Source: Actinomycetospora callitridis (GTDB taxonomy: Bacteria > Actinomycetota > Actinomycetes > Mycobacteriales > Pseudonocardiaceae). From it: DNA of 64,000 bases. The notes beneath the pieces are model-generated. The model was not told the DNA's origin, searched no databases, and was given only the letters and a program-made list of their open reading frames with translations. A program made the translations under genes and the position numbers. The stretch covers positions 62,001-126,000 of the forward strand of contig NZ_JAQZAK010000013.1 in assembly GCF_028737265.1 (NCBI RefSeq), read 5' to 3'. Positions 58,929 to 64,000 of the stretch are shown one piece after another. Position 1 is the first letter of the stretch; every line of letters begins with the position of its first letter.

Positions 58929-60247
58929 CGCTCACGCCCCGGAATCCAGTCGGTGCCCGCGAGCGGCACGCGGGCCATGGCGGCGGCCTCGATCGTCAGA
59001 GCGACGAGGTCCTCGGGCTCGAGGTGCTGCACGTGGGACTTGCCGCAGGCGCGCGCGATCGTCTGCGCCTCCATCGTCAGCACCCGCAGGTAGTTCACGA
59101 GGCGCTTCCCGGCGCGGACCGGGTCGAGCCGCGCCGAGAGCTCGGGGTCCTGGGTGGTGATGCCGGCGGGGTCGCGGCCGTCCTGGAAGTCGTCGTAGTA
59201 GCCGGCGGCCGATCCGAGCGCCTCGTACTCGGCGGCGTACCGCGGGTCGTTGTCGCCGAGCGCGATGAGGGCGGCGGTGCCGATCGCGACGGCGTCGGCG
59301 CCCAGGGCCATCGCCTTGGCGACGTCGGCGCCGGTGCGGATGCCGCCGGAGACGATCAGCTGCACCCCGTGGCGGTGCTGCCCGAGCTCCCGGAGCGCCT
59401 GCACGGCCTGGGGGATGGCCGCGAGGGTGGGGATGCCGACGTGCTCGATGAACACGTCCTGGGTGGCGGCGGTCCCGCCCTGCATCCCGTCGACGACGAC
59501 GACGTCCGCGCCGGCGGCGACCGCGAGCTTCACGTCGTAGTAGGTCCGCGTCGCGCCGACCTTGACGTAGATCGGCTTCTCCCAGTCGGTGATCTCCCGC
59601 AGCTCGAGGATCTTGATGGCGAGGTCGTCCGGGCCGGTCCAGTCGGGGTGGCGGCAGGCGCTGCGCTGGTCGATGCCCGCGGGCAGCGTCCGCATCCCCG
59701 CGACGCGGTCGGAGATCTTCTGGCCGAGCAGCATCCCGCCGCCGCCGGGCTTGGCGCCCTGACCGAGCACGACCTCGATGGCGTCGGCCTTGCGCAGGTC
59801 GGTCGGGTTCATGCCGTAGCGGCTCGGCAGGTACTGGTAGACGAGCGTCTTCGACTGGTCGCGCTCCTCGGGGGTCATGCCGCCGTCGCCGGTGGTGGTC
59901 GACGTGCCGACCTCGCCGGCCCCGCGGCCGAGGGCCTCCTTGGCCTGGCCCGAGAGCGCGCCGAAGCTCATCCCGGCGATGGTCACCGGCGTCTCGAGGT
60001 GCAGGGGGTACTTGGCGTGCCGGGCGCCGAGCACGACGTCGGTGTCGCAGCGCTCGCGGTAGCCCTCGAGCGGGTAGCGCGACATCGAGGCGCCGAGGAA
60101 GAGCAGGTCGTCGAAGTGGGGGAGTGCGCGCTTGGCGCCCCAGCCGCGGATGTCGTAGACGCCGCTCGCGGCGGCGTGCTGGATACCGGCGATGGTGGCG
60201 CGGTCGAAGGTCGCCGACTCGCGCAGGCCCCGCTGAGCGGCGTCCAT
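58925..60247 (-). CDS. mgsC: FMN-binding glutamate-synthase-like protein (MgsC/GlxD)
   Basis: Protein of 440 residues, the central barrel of glutamate synthase as a stand-alone subunit. FMN and substrate regions: TPVTIAGMSFGALSGQAKEALGRGA, GAKPGGGGMLLGQKIS, DVVVVDGMQGGTAATQDVF and VSGGIRTGADVAKAMALGADAV; ACGKSHVQHLEPEDL near the end holds the cluster-type cysteine. With subunits A and B it forms N-methylglutamate synthase (methylamine plus glutamate) or the related GlxBCD complex. One-base overlap with the B gene. Confidence 0.87.
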   Translation of the reverse strand: MDAAQRGLRESATFDRATIAGIQHAAASGVYDIRGWGAKRALPHFDDLLFLGASMSRYPLEGYRERCDTDVVLGARHAKYPLHLETPVTIAGMSFGALSGQAKEALGRGAGEVGTSTTTGDGGMTPEERDQSKTLVYQYLPSRYGMNPTDLRKADAIEVVLGQGAKPGGGGMLLGQKISDRVAGMRTLPAGIDQRSACRHPDWTGPDDLAIKILELREITDWEKPIYVKVGATRTYYDVKLAVAAGADVVVVDGMQGGTAATQDVFIEHVGIPTLAAIPQAVQALRELGQHRHGVQLIVSGGIRTGADVAKAMALGADAVAIGTAALIALGDNDPRYAAEYEALGSAAGYYDDFQDGRDPAGITTQDPELSARLDPVRAGKRLVNYLRVLTMEAQTIARACGKSHVQHLEPEDLVALTIEAAAMARVPLAGTDWIPGRER

Positions 60248-60954
60248 CAGTAGCTCCCCGAGTGCTCGGAGGTGAAGTGGTAGAGACGCCGGGCCGAGCC
60301 GTAGCGGCGGAACCCGCCCGGGTCGTGGTCGAGGTCCGCCGCGGCGAGGAGCTCGGCCAGCTCGGCGCGGTGCTCGTCGCGCATCGGCTTCTCGACACAG
60401 TCCGCGCCGAGGGTGCCGACGGTGCCGCGGACGTAGAGCCGGGCCTCGTAGATCGAGTCGCCGAGGCCGTCACCGGCGTCGCCGCAGACGACCATCCGTC
60501 CGGCCTGGGCCATGAACGCGCTCATGGAGCCCACGGAGCCGCCGACGACGATGTCGACGCCCTTCATCGAGATGCCGCAGCGCATCGAGGCCGAGCCCCC
60601 GATGACGAGCAGCCCGCCGTGCGCGGTCGCCCCCGCCGACTGGGAGGCGTCCCCGGTGACGCGGACCGTCCCGGACATCATGTTCTCGGCGACGCCGGTG
60701 CCGGCGTTGCCGTGGATGGTGACGATGCCGCCGTCGTTCATGCCGGCCGCGTAGTAGCCGGCGTGCCCGCGGACGTCGACGGTGATCCCGCGGTCGATGC
60801 CGGCGGCGACGGCGTGCGCGCCGGCGGGGTGGAGGACCTCGTAGACCTTCCCCGACGGATCGTGGAGCTCGGCGTTCAGCGCCCGGACCGGGTCCGACGC
60901 CAGGTCGAACGTGATCGTGTCGCCAGCCAGCCCATCCTTCATGAACGCGTCCAT
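60247..60954 (-). CDS. mgsB: GXGXG-domain glutamate-synthase-like protein (MgsB/GlxC)
   Basis: Protein of 235 residues, the C-terminal beta-helix domain of glutamate synthase. Repeats such as GHAGYYAAGMNDGGIVTIHGNAG, GDASQSAGATAHGGLLVIGGSAS and GDAGDGLGDSIYEARLYVRG give the right-handed helix. ATG at 60954 has GGAAAGG upstream; an ATG at 60942 would make an ATGA junction with mgsA and is a real alternative. Confidence 0.86.
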   Translation of the reverse strand: MDAFMKDGLAGDTITFDLASDPVRALNAELHDPSGKVYEVLHPAGAHAVAAGIDRGITVDVRGHAGYYAAGMNDGGIVTIHGNAGTGVAENMMSGTVRVTGDASQSAGATAHGGLLVIGGSASMRCGISMKGVDIVVGGSVGSMSAFMAQAGRMVVCGDAGDGLGDSIYEARLYVRGTVGTLGADCVEKPMRDEHRAELAELLAAADLDHDPGGFRRYGSARRLYHFTSEHSGSY

Positions 60955-61820
60955 GCGTAGACCTTTCCGGGCTCGGGCTCGTAGAGGCGGGCGGACTCGA
61001 TGCCGGGCAGGCCGGCGAGGGCGCGGAACTCCGACGCCATGGCGACCCACGCGTCGGTCTCGGCGACGACGGCGGGCTTGCACGCGATGGGGTCGCGGAC
61101 CACGGCGAAGCCGTCCGCGCTGGTGACGAGCAGGGTGTAGAAGCCGTCGAACGTCTCGCGCAGCGCGAGCAGCGCCTTCTCGAGGTCCTCGCCCTGGGCC
61201 AGCCGGGAGGCGACGAAGCGGGCGCCGACCTCGGAGTCGTTCGCCGAGTCGAACCGCACGCCCTCGCGCTCGAGCTCGCGGCGGATCGTCGCGTGGTTGG
61301 AGAACGAGCCGTTGTGCACGAGGCACTGGTCCGGGCCCACCGAGAACGGGTGGCAGCCGGCCGGGGTCACCGCGGACTCCGTGGCCATGCGCGTGTGGGC
61401 GAGACCCTGCCAGCCGTGGGCCTCCGCGAGGTCGTAGGTCGCGGCGAGGTCGCGGGGGTGGCCGGTGCCCTTGTAGACGGCGAGGTCGTGGCCCGAGCCG
61501 ATGACCACCGCGGTCGGGAACGTCGCCCGCACGCGCTCGACCAGGGTGTCGACGTCGATCGGGGCGGCGACGATCGTCGTGTCGCCGGCCGGCGTGACCA
61601 GGGCCCCGTCGAGGGAGAGCCCGCTTGTGTCCGCGCCCGGCGGCAGGAGCACCGAGACGGCGGCGTAGCCCTCGGGGCAGCGGCGGGTGTCGCCGTAGAC
61701 GGCGACCCCGGCGGAGTCGGGGCCGCGCTCGACGACCCCGCACAGCATCGACTCGAGCAGGCGGCCGAGCTGCGGGTACAGCTCCGCGTCACGCAGGTGG
61801 AGTCCGACGATCCCGCACAC
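60939..61820 (-). CDS. mgsA: Class II glutamine amidotransferase-like protein (MgsA/GlxB)
   Basis: Protein of 293 residues; GTG 61820 starts it so that Cys2 becomes the catalytic N-terminus (CGIVGLH). LAHTRMATES (Arg), HPFSVGPDQCLVHNGSFSN and ANDSEVGARFV are the Ntn-amidotransferase motifs. In MgsA the domain delivers ammonia or has lost that role. GAGAGAGGAA precedes the start. First gene of the operon mgsA-mgsB-mgsC-amine oxidase-regulator. No gamma-glutamylmethylamide synthetase gene is in the window. Confidence 0.87.
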   Translation of the reverse strand: MCGIVGLHLRDAELYPQLGRLLESMLCGVVERGPDSAGVAVYGDTRRCPEGYAAVSVLLPPGADTSGLSLDGALVTPAGDTTIVAAPIDVDTLVERVRATFPTAVVIGSGHDLAVYKGTGHPRDLAATYDLAEAHGWQGLAHTRMATESAVTPAGCHPFSVGPDQCLVHNGSFSNHATIRRELEREGVRFDSANDSEVGARFVASRLAQGEDLEKALLALRETFDGFYTLLVTSADGFAVVRDPIACKPAVVAETDAWVAMASEFRALAGLPGIESARLYEPEPGKVYAWTRS

Positions 61821-61992
61821 GGGCGGTTCCTCTCTCTCGGACCTGAGGTGTCGTACTGCGAAACATAATCTCTTGCTAGGAGACAGGGAAGGAGTGCGGC
61901 TCATCGGGCGGTGTGACGTCCGCCGTCTCGTCCGTGTGTCCCGGGGGTGCGGGGCGGTCGGCGCCCGGTGATCTCGTCCGTATCGTCGAGCC

Positions 61993-63186
61993 GTGCCCCG
62001 CTCGCTCCCCGGCGTGCTCCGCGCGGCCGTCGCCGCGTCCCTGCTCGCCCTCGCCGCCCTCGGTCGGCACATCCGTCGCAACATGGGTGCCTCGCGCGCC
62101 GAGCTGCGTCGCTCGGCGGCCCGGTCCCCGCACGCCCGCAACGGGGCGTTCGCCAACCGCGAGCCCGGCCTGCCCCGGCCGGACCTCACCCTGCGGCAGC
62201 TGGCGACGATGCTGCTCGACCGGTCGCCCCGCGGCAGGCCGCCGGGCCCGATCCCGCTCGTCACGCACGACGCCCGGCGTGCGCGCTCCGGACTCGCGGT
62301 CACCTGGCTCGGCCACGCGACCGTGCTGCTCGAATTGGACGGCCGCCGGGTGCTCATCGATCCCGTCTGGTCCGAGTACACGTCGCCGGTGCCCCGCTTC
62401 GGTCCCCGGCGGCTGCACGGGGTCCCCACGTCGCTGCAGGAGCTGGGCGCCCTCGACGTCGTCCTCCTCAGCCACGACCACTACGACCACCTGGACCGTC
62501 CGACGGTCACCGAGCTCGCCGACCGCACCGACGCGGTGTTCGTCGCGCCGCTCGGGGTCGGCGCGCACCTGAGGTCCTGGGGCATCCCGCCCGAGCGGGT
62601 GGTCGAGGGCGACTGGGACGACGTCGTCCACGTCGCCGGCCTGACCCTGACCTGCCTGGAGTGTCGCCACTTCTCCGGGCGATCCTTCCGCCGCAACACC
62701 ACGCAGTGGGCGGCGTGGAAGGTGGCCGGCCCGGGGCACGCGGTCTACGTCGGCGGCGACACCGGCCCGACCGGCGCCCACGCCCGCACGGGCGACGAGC
62801 ACGGCCCGTTCGACCTGACGCTGCTCCCGATCGGCGCCTACGCCGACCTGTGGCCCGACATCCACACGACCCCGGAGCAGGCCGTCGCGGCGCACGTCGA
62901 CCTCGGCGGAGGGGTGATGCTGCCCATCCACTGGGCGACCTTCGTGCTGGGGTTCCATCCCTGGGCGGAGCCCGCGGAACGGGCCCTGCGCGCCGCCGCG
63001 GCCCACGGCGTGGCGCTCGCCCTGCCGGCCCCGGGGCGGCGTCTCGACCTCGCGGGGGCGGCGGTCCCGTCCGCTCCGTGGTGGGGTTCCGAGGACCCCG
63101 ACGAGCGTGTCGACGAGCCGCTCGAGGTCACGCCGTCCGCAGTCGGAGCGCCGACCCCAGCGCCCCGCCCGCGACCATCGCGATGA
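61993..63186 (+). CDS. MBL-fold metal-dependent hydrolase (NAPE-PLD/UlaG-like)
   Basis: Protein of 397 residues (GTG start). A hydrophobic N-terminal helix (AAVAASLLALAALG) may anchor it. The metal motif LLSHDHYDHLD (HxHxDH), CRHFSGRSFRRN, YVGGDTGP and MLPIHWATF match N-acylphosphatidylethanolamine phospholipase D-like members. A lipid or lactone substrate is possible. Its end overlaps the end of the opposing MFS gene by 59 bases. Confidence 0.85.
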   Translation: MPRSLPGVLRAAVAASLLALAALGRHIRRNMGASRAELRRSAARSPHARNGAFANREPGLPRPDLTLRQLATMLLDRSPRGRPPGPIPLVTHDARRARSGLAVTWLGHATVLLELDGRRVLIDPVWSEYTSPVPRFGPRRLHGVPTSLQELGALDVVLLSHDHYDHLDRPTVTELADRTDAVFVAPLGVGAHLRSWGIPPERVVEGDWDDVVHVAGLTLTCLECRHFSGRSFRRNTTQWAAWKVAGPGHAVYVGGDTGPTGAHARTGDEHGPFDLTLLPIGAYADLWPDIHTTPEQAVAAHVDLGGGVMLPIHWATFVLGFHPWAEPAERALRAAAAHGVALALPAPGRRLDLAGAAVPSAPWWGSEDPDERVDEPLEVTPSAVGAPTPAPRPRPSR

Positions 63187-64000
63187 CCAGACCGCACAGG
63201 ACCGTCGCCACCGGGGCGAGGCCCCAGATCTCGACGGCCACCCCGGCCAGCAGGCTCGAGACCGCGGCCGCGAGGTAGCAGAACAGGTAGACCGCGGCGA
63301 GGGTGCCGGCGTGCGCGCCCTCCGGGCTGCGGTCGAGCAGGACCCGCATCGCCCCGGCGAACGCGACGCCGAAGCCCGCACCCGCGACCACCGCGCCCAC
63401 GAGGTAGATCGCGAAGCTCCCGACGGCGATGGCCGCGATGTAGCCCGCGATCCCGACCACCAGCCCGGCCGCGCCACCGGTCAGCGCACGGGACGGGGGC
63501 AGGCGGTTCGCGGCGAGCCCCGCCACGGGACCGGCCAGGTGGTAGACGGCCACGGCCACCGCGCCGCTGAACAGGTCGTGCCGACCCAGGACCGAGACCG
63601 ACAGCGACGGCGCCAGCGCCTGGGTGAAGCCGCCGAGGACGTAGGTCGCCGAGATGAGCAGGCACACCGCGGGGAACAGCGGGCGGGCGCTCGTCGGGAC
63701 ACGGACCACCGGTCGCAGGGACTGCAGGGCCCCGGGACGGCGCGCGATCGTCTCGGGCAGCACCGCCACCGCCAGGGCGCCCGCCGTCAGCAGACCCGCC
63801 GTGACCAGGAAGGACACGGTGGGCGCGGTCTCCGGCGCGAGCTGCACCGCGGCCCCCGAGGCGAGCGAGCCGATCGCGATGCCCCCGGGGGGCGCGCCGC
63901 TGGTGATCGCCCCGGCCAGCCCGGGCCGCGACGGGGGAGCGAGGTCGACGACGAACGCCCCGAGCGCGCTGAGGGCGAGGCCGATCGACAGGCCCTGGGC
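63128..64000 (-). CDS. MFS transporter, 5' part cut by window end
   Basis: The frame is open through base 64000, so the N-terminal half is outside. The visible 290 residues hold about eight membrane helices, with GAITSGAPPGGIAIGSLASGA and a central loop LPETIARRPGALQSLRPVVRV typical of 12-helix drug/metabolite MFS carriers. GTG at 63847 is not the true start. Substrate unknown. Confidence 0.8.
   Translation of the reverse strand, partial: AQGLSIGLALSALGAFVVDLAPPSRPGLAGAITSGAPPGGIAIGSLASGAAVQLAPETAPTVSFLVTAGLLTAGALAVAVLPETIARRPGALQSLRPVVRVPTSARPLFPAVCLLISATYVLGGFTQALAPSLSVSVLGRHDLFSGAVAVAVYHLAGPVAGLAANRLPPSRALTGGAAGLVVGIAGYIAAIAVGSFAIYLVGAVVAGAGFGVAFAGAMRVLLDRSPEGAHAGTLAAVYLFCYLAAAVSSLLAGVAVEIWGLAPVATVLCGLVIAMVAGGALGSALRLRTA

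Noticed and set aside
1..64000. CRISPR arrays, tRNA/rRNA genes, insertion sequences, prophage or integrase
   Set aside because: I looked for regularly spaced repeats, cloverleaf patterns, transposase motifs and terminal inverted repeats and saw none; the short tandem repeats noted have no spacers.

Overview
The window is about 72-73% G+C with dense genes, frequent GTG starts, ATGA/GTGA stop-start overlaps and a full set of actinobacterial protein families (DUF3040, GAF-ANTAR, STAS, MHS-type MFS, Arr, a LigD-like ligase). This suggests a soil actinomycete of the Pseudonocardia/Amycolatopsis kind; genus is an inference from style and family content only. I see no rRNA, tRNA, transposase, integrase or CRISPR array, so it reads as ordinary chromosome rich in catabolic islands.

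Region 1-11 kb is an ion and osmotic homeostasis block: the end of an SPFH protein, a complete seven-gene Mrp Na+/H+ antiporter operon (mrpABCDEFG), a small DUF3040 protein, a BetT-type BCCT betaine/choline carrier and a KtrB/KtrA K+ uptake pair. Region 11-20 kb carries an FAD monooxygenase, a divergent arsenic set (arsRC against arsI-arsM), a DinB-fold protein, a quinone-oxidoreductase-like enzyme, CorA, a ferritin-like/VIT1 fusion and a LigD-type DNA ligase.

Region 21-30 kb is a betaine catabolism locus: a LysR regulator facing a Rieske oxygenase, aldehyde dehydrogenase, FAD amine oxidase, ferredoxin reductase, an enolase-superfamily enzyme very close to hydroxyproline-betaine epimerase (HpbD), and a second FAD amine oxidase. 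The genes fit N-demethylation of proline betaine or a relative. A second locus at 57-62 kb (N-methylglutamate-synthase-like mgsABC, a close paralog of one amine oxidase, and an XRE-cupin regulator) is probably linked to it metabolically.

Region 30-35 kb holds an alkylsulfatase, a Nudix hydrolase and two signalling proteins. Region 35-45 kb is a tightly coupled nine-gene operon around aconitase X (large and small subunits), with an FAD oxidoreductase, a Rieske ferredoxin, two amidohydrolases and a NitT/TauT-type ABC importer behind a LysR regulator; its substrate is unknown and it is the best candidate here for an undescribed pathway. Region 45-56 kb is for aromatic acids: an alpha/beta hydrolase, two MHS transporters, a MarR regulator with two matching operators, a CouO-like amidohydrolase, an IclR regulator, a CYP199-like P450 and vanillate demethylase VanAB. 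The P450-vanA gap and the iclR promoter share the same palindrome. At 55.7 kb a rifamycin-associated element precedes an arr rifampin ADP-ribosyltransferase. The right end has an MBL-fold hydrolase and a truncated MFS carrier.
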